Of a stretch of DNA of 38,073 nucleotides, positions 1-8,962 are shown one piece after another. The translations under genes were made by a program, and so were the position numbers. The stretch covers positions 1 to 38,073 of the forward strand of contig NZ_JACRAW010000018.1 of assembly GCF_016213215.1 (NCBI RefSeq). The letters are read 5' to 3'. The notes under the pieces are model-generated. The model worked only from the letters and a program-made list of their open reading frames with translations. It did no database searches and was not told the DNA's origin. Origin of the DNA: Bradyrhizobium sp. GTDB taxonomy: Bacteria; Pseudomonadota; Alphaproteobacteria; Rhizobiales; Xanthobacteraceae. How positions within the stretch are numbered: the stretch's first letter is position 1; each line of letters opens with the position of its first letter.

Positions 1-590
1 AGATCTTCTCCTGGATCGCCACCATGTGGGGAGGCTCGATCGAATTCCGCGCGCCGATGCTGTGGGCGGTCGGCTTCATCTTCCTGTTCACGGTCGGCGG
101 CGTCACCGGCGTGGTGCTGGCGAACGCCGGCGTCGATCGCGTGCTGCAGGATACTTATTACGTCGTGGCGCACTTCCACTACGTGTTGTCGCTGGGCGCG
201 GTGTTCGCGATCTTTGCGGGCTGGTACTACTGGTTCCCGAAAATGTCCGGCTACCTGTACAACGAGACGATCGCCAAGCTGCACTTCTGGGTCACCTTCG
301 TGGGCGTCAACATGGTGTTCTTCCCGCAGCATTTCCTCGGGTTGTCGGGCATGCCGCGCCGCTACATCGACTATCCGGACGCATTCGCCGGCTGGAACCT
401 GGTGTCGTCGGTCGGCTCCTACATTTCGGGCCTGGGCATGCTGATCTTCCTCTACGGGGTCATCGACGCCTTCCTGCGCAAGCAGCAGGCCGCCGACAAT
501 CCGTGGGGAGCCGGCGCAACGACACTGGAATGGACACTGCCTTCGCCGCCGCCCTTCCACCAGTTCGAAGTGCTGCCGCGCATTCAGTAG
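1..590 (+). CDS. ctaD: Cytochrome c oxidase subunit I, C-terminal part (5' truncated by window)
   Basis: This is the last ~195 codons of the haem-copper oxidase catalytic subunit, which reduces O2 to water and pumps protons in the inner membrane. The frame is open from base 3 and ends at TAG 588-590. The haem-ligand motif HFHYVLS is at about nt 171-191; in the family the two histidines bind haem a3 and haem a. Other family signatures are WIATMWGGS at the left edge, [15 protein letters not shown], and at least four hydrophobic segments. The proline-rich tail ending FEVLPRIQ is usual for alphaproteobacterial aa3 oxidases. ctaB, ctaG and ctaE follow on the same strand, confirming an aa3-type oxidase cluster. 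The ATG at nt 24 lies inside the protein and is not the start. Confidence 0.96.
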   Translation, partial: IFSWIATMWGGSIEFRAPMLWAVGFIFLFTVGGVTGVVLANAGVDRVLQDTYYVVAHFHYVLSLGAVFAIFAGWYYWFPKMSGYLYNETIAKLHFWVTFVGVNMVFFPQHFLGLSGMPRRYIDYPDAFAGWNLVSSVGSYISGLGMLIFLYGVIDAFLRKQQAADNPWGAGATTLEWTLPSPPPFHQFEVLPRIQ

Positions 591-600
591 TGACGGTGAC

Positions 601-622
601 GCGGCGCCACGACCGGCGCCGC
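601..622 (+). repeat. Stem-loop between ctaD and ctaB
   Basis: GCGGCGCC (601-608) and GGCGCCGC (615-622) form a perfect 8-bp GC stem with a 6-base loop, 10 bases after the ctaD stop. No run of T follows, so it is more likely an mRNA-stabilising or attenuating hairpin than a full terminator. It could uncouple ctaD levels from the assembly genes downstream. Confidence 0.5.
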
Positions 623-648
623 GCCCTTGATGAGAAGCGAGAAGTCCC

Positions 649-1593
649 TTGTCGGTCGTCGATCACAACGCCGTCGCGCTCAGCCCTCGGATTTCCGAGG
701 CGGAAGTTGCCGACTACGTCGCGCTTCTGAAGCCGCGCGTGATGTCGCTGGTGATCTTCACGGCGCTGGTTGGTCTGTTGCTGGCCCCCGGCCATTTCCA
801 CCCCGTGCTGGCGATCACCTCGCTGCTGTGCATCGCGGTCGGCGCCGGTGCTTCCGGCGCGCTGAACATGGCGCTGGAGGGCGATATCGACGCCAGGATG
901 TCGCGCACCGCCAACCGGCCGATCCCGCGCGGCCGGATCACGAAGGCGGAAGCGATGGCGTTCGGCATGACGCTCGCGTTCTTCTCGGTGATGACCCTCG
1001 GCATCCTCGTGAACTGGCTCGCCGGTGGACTGCTCGCCTTCACCATCTTCTTCTACGTCGTGGTCTACACGATGATCCTGAAGCGGCGTACCGCGCAGAA
1101 CATCGTCATCGGCGGCGCCGCCGGCGCCTTGCCGCCGGTGGTCGCCTGGGCGGCTGCCGCGGAGTCGCTGGCCGTGGAGCCGCTGCTGCTTTTCCTGATC
1201 ATTTTCTTCTGGACGCCGCCCCACTTCTGGGCGCTGGCGCTGTTCCGTTCCGACGACTACGCGCGCGCGGGCGTGCCGATGATGCCGGTGGTTGCCGGAC
1301 CCGATGCGACGCGGCTGCAGATCCTGCTCTACACCATCGTGCTGGTGGCGGTTGCGGCCGCGCCCTGGCCGCTCGGCTATTTCGACGCGATCTACGGCGT
1401 GATCTCTCTCGTCCTCGGGGCAGGCATGCTGGCGCTGGCGATCAATGTCTATCGCCGTCGCGAGCGCAGCGCCTCGCTGCGGGCGACGCGGAAGCTGTTC
1501 GCGTTTTCGATACTTTATCTGTTCGCGCTGTTCGCGACCCTGCTGGCCGAGGTCGTTGGTCGCGCGGTGATACCGATGATGTGGGGCGCATGA
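649..1593 (+). CDS. ctaB: Protoheme IX farnesyltransferase (haem O synthase)
   Basis: It transfers a farnesyl group to haem B to make haem O, the precursor of haem A for the aa3 oxidase, in the inner membrane. The 314-residue length fits the family. The UbiA-type prenyl-diphosphate motif is visible around residues 81-101 ([15 protein letters not shown] followed by NRPIPRG), and a second conserved stretch, [20 protein letters not shown], is near residue 145. About eight or nine hydrophobic segments are present. The start is TTG at 649, preceded by GAGAAG; no ATG lies in a suitable place and the N-terminus from here (MSVVDHNAV) looks like the family. The stop overlaps the next start as ATGA at 1590-1593, indicating translational coupling. 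Confidence 0.94.
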   Translation: MSVVDHNAVALSPRISEAEVADYVALLKPRVMSLVIFTALVGLLLAPGHFHPVLAITSLLCIAVGAGASGALNMALEGDIDARMSRTANRPIPRGRITKAEAMAFGMTLAFFSVMTLGILVNWLAGGLLAFTIFFYVVVYTMILKRRTAQNIVIGGAAGALPPVVAWAAAAESLAVEPLLLFLIIFFWTPPHFWALALFRSDDYARAGVPMMPVVAGPDATRLQILLYTIVLVAVAAAPWPLGYFDAIYGVISLVLGAGMLALAINVYRRRERSASLRATRKLFAFSILYLFALFATLLAEVVGRAVIPMMWGA

Positions 1594-1766
1594 CGGGTGC
1601 AATGGCTGAAGACCGCGAGCCGGATGGAATCGTCCTCACCGAGGCGCAGAAGCGCAGCCGCCGGCAGCGCTCGATCGCGATCGCGCTCGCGCTCGGAGTT
1701 CTCGTCGTGCTGTTTTTCGCCGTCACCCTCGTCAAGGGGCCGATGGTGCTGAACCGGCCGTTGTGA
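1590..1766 (+). CDS. CoxF-like small membrane protein of the oxidase operon
   Basis: This 58-residue protein has a charged N-terminal half and one transmembrane helix (roughly residues 29-48, [20 protein letters not shown]). Its ATG overlaps the ctaB stop (ATGA) and its TGA overlaps the ctaG ATG at 1766, so it is wedged between two assembly genes with no spacer. Small proteins at this position in Bradyrhizobium cox operons are annotated CoxF, as I recall; a molecular function is not established. The double overlap supports a real, coupled gene. A role in oxidase assembly or stability is inferred from position only. Confidence 0.75.
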   Translation: MTGAMAEDREPDGIVLTEAQKRSRRQRSIAIALALGVLVVLFFAVTLVKGPMVLNRPL

Positions 1767-2413
1767 TGCGACAGATGGATGAGAAGCCGACCATATCGTA
1801 CAGAGCCAAGGCATCGAACGCCTTGCGGCGCGGCATTGGGCGCGATGCGCTGATCGCGTCCATCTGCGGCGGTATCGTGGCGCTGATGGTCGGCGCCTCC
1901 TTTGCAGCGGTGCCGTTCTACAACTGGTTCTGCCGCACCACCGGCTTCAACGGCACCACCCAGGTTGCCACCTCGGCGCCGAGCTCAGCGCCGCTCGCGC
2001 GCAAGATCGCCGTGCGCTTCGATTCGAACGTCGCCGGCGGGTTGCCCTGGAAGTTCGAGCCCGAGCAGACCGAGATCGAGGTCAGGATCGGCGAGGTCGT
2101 CACCGTCTATTACACGGTAACGAACCAGTCGGCGCGTGCCACGACCGGGCAGGCGGCCTACAACGTGGCGCCGCTGACGGTCGGGTCCTACTTCCAGAAG
2201 ATCAACTGCTTCTGCTTCACCGAACAGACCTTGGCTCCTGGCGAAAAGCGCGAGATGCCGGTCGTGTTCTATGTCGATCCGGCGCTCGCCGCCGATCATG
2301 ACAACGACGGGCTCAACACCATCACCCTTTCGTACACGTACTATCCCGTCCGCGATCCGGCCGTGAGGCCGTTGGCGGCGGGCGAGGGCGACAGTCACAG
2401 AGGAAGTCTTTGA
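1766..2413 (+). CDS. ctaG: Cytochrome c oxidase assembly protein CtaG/Cox11
   Basis: It delivers copper to the CuB site of subunit I. The protein (215 residues from ATG 1766) has a short cytoplasmic N-terminus, one membrane anchor (about residues 30-50) and a periplasmic beta-sandwich domain. The copper-binding CFCF motif is present ([10 protein letters not shown], near nt 2208), as is the family motif [12 protein letters not shown] just after the anchor, with a further conserved cysteine. The start could also be GTG 1763 or ATG 1775; ATG 1766 gives the TGATG overlap with the preceding small gene. It lies between ctaB and ctaE, as expected. Confidence 0.94.
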   Translation: MRQMDEKPTISYRAKASNALRRGIGRDALIASICGGIVALMVGASFAAVPFYNWFCRTTGFNGTTQVATSAPSSAPLARKIAVRFDSNVAGGLPWKFEPEQTEIEVRIGEVVTVYYTVTNQSARATTGQAAYNVAPLTVGSYFQKINCFCFTEQTLAPGEKREMPVVFYVDPALAADHDNDGLNTITLSYTYYPVRDPAVRPLAAGEGDSHRGSL

Positions 2414-2477
2414 TCGTCGGGACGGATGGGTCCCGATGACTGAACCGAGAGGATACGTGCCGCAAAGGCACGGCTAA
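2414..2477 (+). repeat. Two small stem-loops in the ctaG-ctaE spacer
   Basis: TCGGGAC...GTCCCGA (7-bp stem, 6-base loop, about 2418-2437) is followed by CGTGCC-GCAAA-GGCACG (6-bp stem, about 2456-2472), just before the ctaE ribosome binding site. Neither has a T-run. They may set transcript stability ahead of ctaE. Confidence 0.4.
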
Positions 2478-2493
2478 TTGGAGAGAGACCGCA

Positions 2494-3390
2494 ATGGCTA
2501 CGGCGCAAGTCAAGCATCACGATTACCATCTGGTCGATCCGAGCCCGTGGCCGGCGGTGGGAGCGCTATCGGCCTTCATCATGGCGTTCGGCGCCATTGC
2601 CTGGATGCATCAAATGTTCTCGGCCGCGCCGATCGTGTTCGGCCTCGGCACGATCGGCGTGCTCTACACCATGGCGGCCTGGTGGACCGACGTGATCCGC
2701 GAGGCGGAGTACAAGGGCAACCACACCCGCGTCGTCCAGCTTCACCACCGCTACGGCATGATCCTGTTCATCGCCTCGGAGGTGATGTTCTTCGTCGCCT
2801 GGTTCTGGGCCTACTTCAATTCCGCCCTGTTCCCGGCCGATGCGGCTCATGCCGCCCGCGACGCGATCTTCGGCTGCGGTCCCGGCACGGCCGCCGGCGC
2901 CTGCAGCGTGCCCGGCACCTGGCCGCCGAAGGGCATCGAGACCTTCGATCCCTGGCATCTGCCGCTATTGAACACCCTCATCCTGCTGACCTCGGGCACC
3001 ACGGTGACCTGGGCGCATCACGCGCTGCTGGAGAACGATCGCCAGGGCCTGAAGTACGGATTGATCCTGACCGTCGTGCTTGGCGTGAGCTTCACCTGCG
3101 TGCAGGCGTACGAGTACAGCCATGCGGCGTTCTCCTTCGCCGGCCACATCTACGGCGCCACCTTCTTCATGGCGACGGGCTTCCACGGCTTCCACGTGAT
3201 TATCGGGACCATCTTCCTGACCGTGTGTCTGGTGCGCGCCTATCTCGGCCATTTCACGCCAAAGCAGCACCTCGGCTTCGAGTTCGCCGCCTGGTACTGG
3301 CATTTCGTCGACGTGGTGTGGCTGTTCCTGTTCATCTGCATCTACGTCTGGGGCCATGGCGCCGAGACGATGGCCCACGGCGCGCATTGA
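2494..3390 (+). CDS. ctaE: Cytochrome c oxidase subunit III
   Basis: This is the structural subunit III of the aa3 oxidase, which stabilises subunit I and its proton uptake path. It has 298 residues and about seven transmembrane helices. Recognisable family stretches are [19 protein letters not shown] (with the conserved glutamate), FAWFWAYF-like [27 protein letters not shown], and the C-terminal [14 protein letters not shown]. The ATG at 2494 follows GGAGAGAG at a good distance. A terminator-like hairpin lies 21 bases after the stop, so this may close the structural operon. Confidence 0.96.
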   Translation: MATAQVKHHDYHLVDPSPWPAVGALSAFIMAFGAIAWMHQMFSAAPIVFGLGTIGVLYTMAAWWTDVIREAEYKGNHTRVVQLHHRYGMILFIASEVMFFVAWFWAYFNSALFPADAAHAARDAIFGCGPGTAAGACSVPGTWPPKGIETFDPWHLPLLNTLILLTSGTTVTWAHHALLENDRQGLKYGLILTVVLGVSFTCVQAYEYSHAAFSFAGHIYGATFFMATGFHGFHVIIGTIFLTVCLVRAYLGHFTPKQHLGFEFAAWYWHFVDVVWLFLFICIYVWGHGAETMAHGAH

Positions 3391-3411
3391 GCCGGAACGA
3401 TCGTGATGGAG

Positions 3412-3435
3412 GGGCGGCCGGCACGGCCGCCCTTT
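3412..3435 (+). terminator. Probable intrinsic terminator after ctaE
   Basis: GGGCGGCCG (3412-3420), loop GCA, CGGCCGCCC (3424-3432), then TTT and a short pyrimidine-rich tail. The 9-bp all-GC stem is strong but the T-run is only three bases, so it may be leaky into the DUF983 and SURF1 genes. Confidence 0.6.
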
Positions 3436-3471
3436 CGCTTAAGTGAAAGTGGGAAGAGGGAAGGAAAGCGT

Positions 3472-3858
3472 ATGACCGACTATCCTCCCGCAAGTGTGTT
3501 CCAGAGCGCGCTGCGAGGCATCGCTTGCCGCTGCCCGCGCTGCGGCAACGGCAAGCTGTTCGCCGGCTTTCTCACGTTGCGGCCTTGCTGCGAATCGTGC
3601 GGCCTGGACTACGCGTTCATCGACACCGGCGACGGGCCCGCGATTTTCATCATCATGCTGGCGGGCGCGATCGTCGTCGGCTGCGCCCTTGTCGTTGAAG
3701 TGAAATACCAGCCGCCGTTCTGGCTGCATGCCGTGCTTTGGCTGCCGCTCATCCTGGCGACGACGCTGCTGCCGCTGCGCTCGATGAAGTCGCTGCTGAT
3801 CGCGCTGCAATTCCATCACAAGGCGGCGCCGGGCCGCCTGGTCGATCGCGCCAAATGA
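3472..3858 (+). CDS. DUF983 family membrane protein
   Basis: A 128-residue protein with an N-terminal zinc-ribbon-like pattern, CRCPRCGNGKLF followed by CCESCGLDY (two CxxC pairs, residues ~20-50). Two hydrophobic helices follow (around 60-80 and 85-105). DUF983 proteins occur regularly beside cox genes in alphaproteobacteria; their exact job is unknown. The ATG at 3472 follows AAGGAAAG. The stop overlaps the SURF1 start (ATGA at 3855-3858), so the two are translationally coupled. A part in oxidase assembly or metal handling is inferred from the cysteine pairs and location. Confidence 0.85.
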   Translation: MTDYPPASVFQSALRGIACRCPRCGNGKLFAGFLTLRPCCESCGLDYAFIDTGDGPAIFIIMLAGAIVVGCALVVEVKYQPPFWLHAVLWLPLILATTLLPLRSMKSLLIALQFHHKAAPGRLVDRAK

Positions 3859-4610
3859 ACGCTGCGGCGACGCCACGGCGCGGCCTGGCCGGCTTCGGCC
3901 TGTTGACGTTGTTCATGGTGGCCGTGCTGGTCGGCCTCGGCGTCTGGCAATTGCAGCGGCGGGGCGAAAAACACGCCCTGGTCGCCGCGCTGACCGAGCG
4001 GACCGCGGCCCCGCCCGTCGCTCTGCCGCCGGCAGCGCAGTGGAGCATGCTGACGCCGGCGCGCGACGAGTTTCGCCGCGTCAGCTTCGTCGGCCGCTAC
4101 GCGCGCCTTCCGGATGCGATGGCCTACAGCTCCGGTTCAGCCGTTCGCGGCGACGTGTCAGGCCCGGGGACCTGGGCCTTTGTGCCGGCACGGCTGGAGG
4201 GTGGCGAGATCGTGGTCGTCAATGCGGGGTTCGTCGAGAACACGATGCAGGATCGCGGCGTGCAGGACCGTGCGGTGGCGCGGCTCGTTACGGCTGAGCC
4301 CGCAACGCTCACCGGCTACATCCGTTTTCCGGAAAGCCCCGGCCTGTTTACGCCCGCGGAAAATCGCGACAAACGACTTTGGTTCGCGCGCGATCATCTG
4401 GCCATGGCGAGCGCGCTCGGCTGGGGCACGGTTGCGCCTTTCTACATCGATCTGGAAAAGCCCGTGCCGGAATCCGGCATCCCGAAGCCCGGGCCACTCG
4501 AGGTGCATCTGAAGGATGATCATCTGCAGTACGCCATGACCTGGTTCACGCTGGCCGCAATGATGCTGGTCGCCTTCGCGATATGGGCGAGGGGACGGCG
4601 GCCGGGCTGA
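3855..4610 (+). CDS. SURF1 family protein (haem a insertion / oxidase assembly)
   Basis: SURF1 (Shy1) proteins help place haem a in cytochrome oxidase subunit I. This 251-residue protein has the two-helix layout of the family: an N-terminal helix ending in LGVWQLQRRGEK (about residues 13-40) and a C-terminal helix in YAMTWFTLAAMMLVAFA (about 225-245), with the bulk of the protein outside the membrane between them. The family stretch around VVNAGFVENT corresponds to the usual NRGWV-like region. The ATG overlaps the stop of the DUF983 gene, confirming the start. Confidence 0.92.
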   Translation: MNAAATPRRGLAGFGLLTLFMVAVLVGLGVWQLQRRGEKHALVAALTERTAAPPVALPPAAQWSMLTPARDEFRRVSFVGRYARLPDAMAYSSGSAVRGDVSGPGTWAFVPARLEGGEIVVVNAGFVENTMQDRGVQDRAVARLVTAEPATLTGYIRFPESPGLFTPAENRDKRLWFARDHLAMASALGWGTVAPFYIDLEKPVPESGIPKPGPLEVHLKDDHLQYAMTWFTLAAMMLVAFAIWARGRRPG

Positions 4611-4765
4611 GGCAGTTGCCGGAGGCACCGCGTGCGTGAGGGAGGTGGCAGCGGTTTCCTGCAGCGGCAAAACACTCTATGGTGCGACCCCGGTTCGCTG
4701 CGGGTTGGCATGAATGTCAACAAAATCAAAGGCTTGGATGAGAATTGCGGCCTTTGGAGGGTGGT

Positions 4766-6184
4766 TTGACGCGATATATTTCGACAAGGGGTGAAGCCCC
4801 GGAGCTCGGGTTTTGCGACGTGATGCTGGCGGGGCTCGCCCGGGACGGCGGCCTCTACGTGCCGCAGGTCTGGCCGCGGCTCAAGGCCGACACCGTCGCG
4901 GGATTCTTCGGCCGGCCCTATTGGGAGGTCGCGGTCGACGTGGTGCGGCCGTTCACGGGCGGCGAGATTTCCGATGCTGATCTTGGTCGCATGGCGAACG
5001 AAGCCTACGCGACCTTCCGGCATCCCGCCGTGGTGCCCGTTCGCCAGATGTCGCCGCATCAATTCGTGCTGGAGCTGTTCCACGGCCCGACGCTGGCCTT
5101 CAAGGACGTGGCGATGCAGCTGATCTCGCGGCTGATGGACCACGTGCTGGCGCAACGCGGGCAGCGTACCACCATCGTGGTCGCAACCTCGGGCGATACC
5201 GGCGGGGCGGCGGTCGAAGCTTTCGCCGGCCTTGAGAACGTCGATCTGGTCGTGCTGTTTCCGCACGGGCGCATTTCGGACGTGCAGCGGCGGATGATGA
5301 CGACGACGGGCGCCGGCAACGTCCACGCGATCGCGATCGAGGGCACCTTCGACGATTGCCAGGCCCTCCTGAAGGGCATGTTCAACCATCACCAGTTCCG
5401 CGATTCCGTCGCGCTGTCCGGCGTCAATTCCATCAACTGGGCACGCATCGTGGCTCAGGTGGTCTATTACTTCACCTCCGCGGTCGCGCTCGGTGCGCCG
5501 GCGCGGAAGGTGGACTTCACGGTGCCGACCGGCAATTTCGGCGACATCTTTGCGGGCTACGTCGCCAAGCGCATGGGCCTGCCGATTCGCTGGCTCAGGA
5601 TCGCCGCGAACATCAACGACATCCTGGCGCGCACCCTGAAGACCGGCATCTACGATGTGCGCGAGGTGCACGCGACCGCCTCGCCGTCGATGGATATCCA
5701 GGTCTCGTCCAACTTCGAGCGACTGCTGTTCGAGGCAAGCCAGCGCGATGCCGCAAGCGTCCGCCGCCTGATGCAATCCCTCAAGCAGTCGGGGCGCTTC
5801 GTGCTGCCCGATGCAATGCTCGCGGCCATCCGCCAGGAGTTTGATGCCGGGCGCGCCGACGAGACGGAGACTGCGGCCGCCATTCGCGCCGCCTGGCGCG
5901 AGGCGGGCGAACTCGTCGATCCGCATACCGCCGTGGCGCTGGCGGTGGCCGATCGCGACTCGACCGATTCCAGCGTTCCGAACATCGTGCTGTCGACGGC
6001 GCATGCGGCGAAGTTCCCCGACGCGGTGGAGGCGGCCTGCGGCATGCGGCCGCATTTGCCCACCTGGCTCGACGGGTTGATGACGAAATCCGAACACATG
6101 AAGGTCATGAAGAGCGACCAGGACGAAGTCGAGCGGTTCGTGCGATCTGTCAGCCGAGCTGCAACGCAGGGAGTCACCGGATGA
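4766..6184 (+). CDS. thrC: Threonine synthase
   Basis: A PLP enzyme converting O-phosphohomoserine to threonine in the cytoplasm. It has 472 residues from TTG 4766. The PLP lysine is K113 in FHGPTLAFKDVAMQ; the phosphate-binding loop is ATSGDTGGAAVEA (about residue 146), and a later family stretch is TVPTGNFGDIFAGYVAKRMG. The frame opens upstream at another TTG (4745), but TTG 4766 has GGAGG five bases before it and gives the typical N-terminus MTRYISTRGEAP. The stop overlaps the M16 protease start (ATGA at 6181-6184). A 155-base spacer separates it from the SURF1 gene, with no clear terminator or promoter motif that I can see. Confidence 0.95.
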   Translation: MTRYISTRGEAPELGFCDVMLAGLARDGGLYVPQVWPRLKADTVAGFFGRPYWEVAVDVVRPFTGGEISDADLGRMANEAYATFRHPAVVPVRQMSPHQFVLELFHGPTLAFKDVAMQLISRLMDHVLAQRGQRTTIVVATSGDTGGAAVEAFAGLENVDLVVLFPHGRISDVQRRMMTTTGAGNVHAIAIEGTFDDCQALLKGMFNHHQFRDSVALSGVNSINWARIVAQVVYYFTSAVALGAPARKVDFTVPTGNFGDIFAGYVAKRMGLPIRWLRIAANINDILARTLKTGIYDVREVHATASPSMDIQVSSNFERLLFEASQRDAASVRRLMQSLKQSGRFVLPDAMLAAIRQEFDAGRADETETAAAIRAAWREAGELVDPHTAVALAVADRDSTDSSVPNIVLSTAHAAKFPDAVEAACGMRPHLPTWLDGLMTKSEHMKVMKSDQDEVERFVRSVSRAATQGVTG

Positions 6185-7470
6185 GCGTTGAGGTCTCGAA
6201 GCTACCGTCAGGCCTCACGATCGTCACCGACACCATGCCGCACGTCGAAACGGCGGCGCTCGGCGTCTGGGCCGGGGTCGGCGGCCGGGACGAAAGGCCG
6301 AACGAGCACGGGATCTCGCATTTGCTGGAGCACATGGCGTTCAAGGGTACGACCCGGCGCTCCTCCCGCGAAATCGTTGAGGAGATCGAAGCGGTCGGCG
6401 GCGACCTGAATGCCGGCACCTCGACCGAAACGACGTCCTATTATGCGCGGGTGATGAAGGCCGACGTGCCGCTCGCCCTCGACGTGTTGTCCGACATCCT
6501 CGCCAATCCCGCGTTCGAGCCGAACGAGCTGGAGCGCGAGAAGAACGTGATCGTGCAGGAGATTGGCGCCGCCCAGGACACGCCCGACGACGTCGTGTTC
6601 GAGCACCTCAATGAACTGTGCTACCCCAACCAGCCGATGGGGCGTTCGCTACTCGGCACCGCCAATACGTTGCGGGGGTTCGATCAGGCCATGTTGCGCG
6701 ACTATCTGGCGCGCCATTATCGCGGTCCCGACATGGTGGTCGCCGCCGCGGGCGCGGTCGACCACAGGCAGGTGGTCGAGGAAGTCGAAAAGCGCCTTTC
6801 GAGCTTCGACGCCGCCCCCGGCCCCAAACCGCAGCCGGCGATGTTCGGCAGGGGCGGCGCGCGGGTGGTGCACCGGGATCTCGAGCAGGCGCACTTGACG
6901 CTCGCGCTGGAGGGCGTGCCGCAGACCGACTTGTCACTGTTCTCGCTGCAGGTGTTCACCAACATCCTTGGCGGCGGAATGTCGTCCCGACTGTTCCAGG
7001 AGGTGAGGGAAAAGCGCGGCCTCTGCTACTCGATCTACACCTTCCACGCGCCCTACACCGACACCGGCTTCTTCGGGCTCTATACCGGCACCGATCCGGC
7101 GGACGCGCCGGAGATGATGGAGGTGGTCGTCGACATCATCAACGAATCGGTCGAGACGCTGACCGAAGCCGAAGTGGCCCGCGCCAAGGCCCAGATGAAG
7201 GCCGGGCTGTTGATGGCGCTGGAAAGCTGCAGCTCGCGCGCCGAACAGCTCGCACGGCATGTGCTGGCCTATGGCCGGCCGCAGACGGTACAGGAACTCG
7301 TCGCGCGAATCGACGCCGTCAGCATCGAATCGGCCCGTAGTGCCGCCAGGGCGCTCCTGTCCCGCAGCCGCCCGGCGGTGGTCGCGCTGGGCAGCGGCAG
7401 GGGTCTGGACACGGCGGTCTCTTTTGCGGAAGGATTGACTCAGGCGCGAGCCAAGGCGCGGCTGCACTGA
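6181..7470 (+). CDS. M16 family zinc metallopeptidase (processing-peptidase-like)
   Basis: A 429-residue pitrilysin/mitochondrial-processing-peptidase-like protease. The inverted zinc motif is H47-L-L-E50-H51, with the third ligand probably E127 (in VIVQEIGAAQDTP); E50 would be the catalytic base. A second M16 half follows, with a glycine-rich loop NILGGGMSSRLFQEVREKRGLCYSI around residue 260-285. This is the classic form found next to thrC in many alphaproteobacteria. The start overlaps the thrC stop, indicating coupling. The substrate is not known from sequence. No signal peptide is visible, so it is probably cytoplasmic. Confidence 0.92.
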   Translation: MSVEVSKLPSGLTIVTDTMPHVETAALGVWAGVGGRDERPNEHGISHLLEHMAFKGTTRRSSREIVEEIEAVGGDLNAGTSTETTSYYARVMKADVPLALDVLSDILANPAFEPNELEREKNVIVQEIGAAQDTPDDVVFEHLNELCYPNQPMGRSLLGTANTLRGFDQAMLRDYLARHYRGPDMVVAAAGAVDHRQVVEEVEKRLSSFDAAPGPKPQPAMFGRGGARVVHRDLEQAHLTLALEGVPQTDLSLFSLQVFTNILGGGMSSRLFQEVREKRGLCYSIYTFHAPYTDTGFFGLYTGTDPADAPEMMEVVVDIINESVETLTEAEVARAKAQMKAGLLMALESCSSRAEQLARHVLAYGRPQTVQELVARIDAVSIESARSAARALLSRSRPAVVALGSGRGLDTAVSFAEGLTQARAKARLH

Positions 7471-7504
7471 AGCCAGCGCCGGGGGAGTGCCCGGGAAGCA
7501 TCAC

Positions 7505-8092
7505 ATGGCCCTGTTTCGATTGCCTTCCAGCGGCCCCGCCGCGCTTGCCCCGCGCGGCAACGGGCTTTTGTTGCGCGCGCCGCAGATGTCGGATTACCTG
7601 CAATGGGCGCATTTGCGCGAGGCCAGCCGGGAATATTTGACTCCCTGGGAGCCGATCTGGCCGTCCGACGACCTCAGCCGCTCCGGTTTTCGCCGCCGGC
7701 TGCGTCGTTACGCCGAAGACATGGCTGCGGACAGGTCCTATCCCTTCCTGATCTTTCGGGAGCAGGACAGCGTCATGATGGGCGGTATCACCCTTGCCAA
7801 TGTACGCCGCGGTATCGTGCAGGCCGGCACCATCGGCTACTGGGTCGGTCAGCCCTATGCGCATCGCGGTTACATGACAGCGGCACTGCGCCTGCTGCTG
7901 CCGACCTTGTTCGGCGAACTCAACCTGCACCGCGTCGAGGCGGCCTGCATTCCGACCAACGCTCCGTCAATCCGGGTGCTGGAGAAGTGCGGTTTTACCC
8001 GCGAGGGGCTGGCGCGGCGCTATCTCTGCATCAACGGTGTGTGGCAGGACCACCTGCTGTTCGGGCTGCTGCATGAGGATTTTCGCGGTTAG
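7505..8092 (+). CDS. RimJ/RimL-type GNAT N-acetyltransferase
   Basis: A 195-residue acetyl-CoA-dependent N-acetyltransferase of the RimJ/RimL subgroup, whose known members acetylate the N-termini of ribosomal proteins. Family features are GYWVGQPYAHRGYMTAALRLLL (acetyl-CoA binding segment, about residues 115-138), LNLHRVEAACIPTNAPSIRVLEKCGF, and REGLARRYLCINGVWQDHLLFGL at the C-terminus. The start ATG 7505 has GGGAAG six bases before it; an upstream in-frame ATG at 7487 lacks a comparable site. It lies 34 bases after the M16 gene on the same strand, so it may be co-transcribed. The actual substrate is unknown. Confidence 0.87.
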   Translation: MALFRLPSSGPAALAPRGNGLLLRAPQMSDYLQWAHLREASREYLTPWEPIWPSDDLSRSGFRRRLRRYAEDMAADRSYPFLIFREQDSVMMGGITLANVRRGIVQAGTIGYWVGQPYAHRGYMTAALRLLLPTLFGELNLHRVEAACIPTNAPSIRVLEKCGFTREGLARRYLCINGVWQDHLLFGLLHEDFRG

Positions 8093-8181
8093 GCGCCGGG
8101 CCGCCGTGGGCCTTGGGTTCGCCGATTTTGGCGATATAACGCGGCCGGACCAATAGTGACCTGAGCGACCGGGAAGTACAT

Positions 8182-8850
8182 ATGGGAGACACAACCGCCA
8201 CGATTGAAAACGCCCGATCGGCTTCGGCCTGGCGCCGGACTGGGGCGGCCGGGCTGATACTCGCAGTTGCGCTTGCGACTTCCCCCGCGTCGTCGCAATC
8301 TCTGACCGACCGCTTCAAGAGCCTGTTCGGCGGCTCGGACAAGCCCCCCGAAAACAGCGCGCCGGCACAGGCTGCGCCCGTTCAAGGCCAGTCTTACGAA
8401 GACTGTCCTCCGGTCACGGTCCGCGCCGGTGCATCGACGTACGCGGTCGCCGCGCCGGGCAGGCAGCCTGTCGGCAACGACGTGCGCTTTCAGGCAACGA
8501 TCACGCGCATGGCGCGCGAATGCATCCAGAACGGCGGCGAGATCGCCGCACGTATCGGCATTCAGGGCCGCATCATTGCGGGTCCCGCCGGCGCGCCGGC
8601 CTCGGTCGATGTCCCGCTTCGCGTTGCCGTGGTGCAGGGTGGGGTCGGTGAGAAGGTGATTGCCTCGAAGGCCTACCGGACCACGGTCGCGATGTCGGAA
8701 GACGGCAGCGTGCCGTTCTCCTTCGTTGCCGAAGATCTGGTGTATCCGATGCCGCCGGGCTCGATCGCTGATTCCTACATCTTCTATGTCGGCTTCGATC
8801 CGCAGGTGCTGACCTCGGAACCGAAGGCGCGGACCAAGAAGAAGAAATAG
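8182..8850 (+). CDS. Exported protein of unknown function
   Basis: A 222-residue protein I do not recognise as a named family. Residues ~17-40 form a signal-peptide-like hydrophobic stretch (GAAGLILAVALATSPASSQ) after a somewhat long, charged N-terminus. A low-complexity Pro/Ala/Gln segment follows (residues ~50-70). The remainder looks like a compact beta-rich domain with two cysteines (EDCPPVTV and ARECIQNGG), which could form a disulfide. The C-terminus ends in a lysine-rich tail (TKKKK). The ATG at 8182 follows GGGAAG. A periplasmic location is inferred. A strong shared terminator follows it. Confidence 0.75.
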   Translation: MGDTTATIENARSASAWRRTGAAGLILAVALATSPASSQSLTDRFKSLFGGSDKPPENSAPAQAAPVQGQSYEDCPPVTVRAGASTYAVAAPGRQPVGNDVRFQATITRMARECIQNGGEIAARIGIQGRIIAGPAGAPASVDVPLRVAVVQGGVGEKVIASKAYRTTVAMSEDGSVPFSFVAEDLVYPMPPGSIADSYIFYVGFDPQVLTSEPKARTKKKK

Positions 8851-8907
8851 GTTCACGGGAAAGCAGTTGTGCCCGGCTTGCCTCGGAGGCGGGTCAGCCG
8901 GTCCAAC

Positions 8908-8942
8908 AAAAAGCCGGCGCGATCATCTCGCGCCGGCTTTTT
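8908..8942. terminator. Bidirectional intrinsic terminator between the exported-protein gene and the atp operon
   Basis: AAAAAGCCGGCGCGA (8908-8922), loop TCATC, TCGCGCCGGCTTTTT (8928-8942): a perfect 15-bp inverted repeat with A-run on one side and T-run on the other. It can end the plus-strand gene at 8850 and the minus-strand ATP synthase operon ending at 8963. Confidence 0.93.
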
Positions 8943-8962
8943 GTTCGAACGGGAAAGCTTCG

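Noticed and set aside
4520..6097. 525-codon open frame on the minus strand opposite thrC
   Set aside because: Low-complexity Arg/His-rich product, no ribosome binding site or motif; thrC on the other strand is certain.
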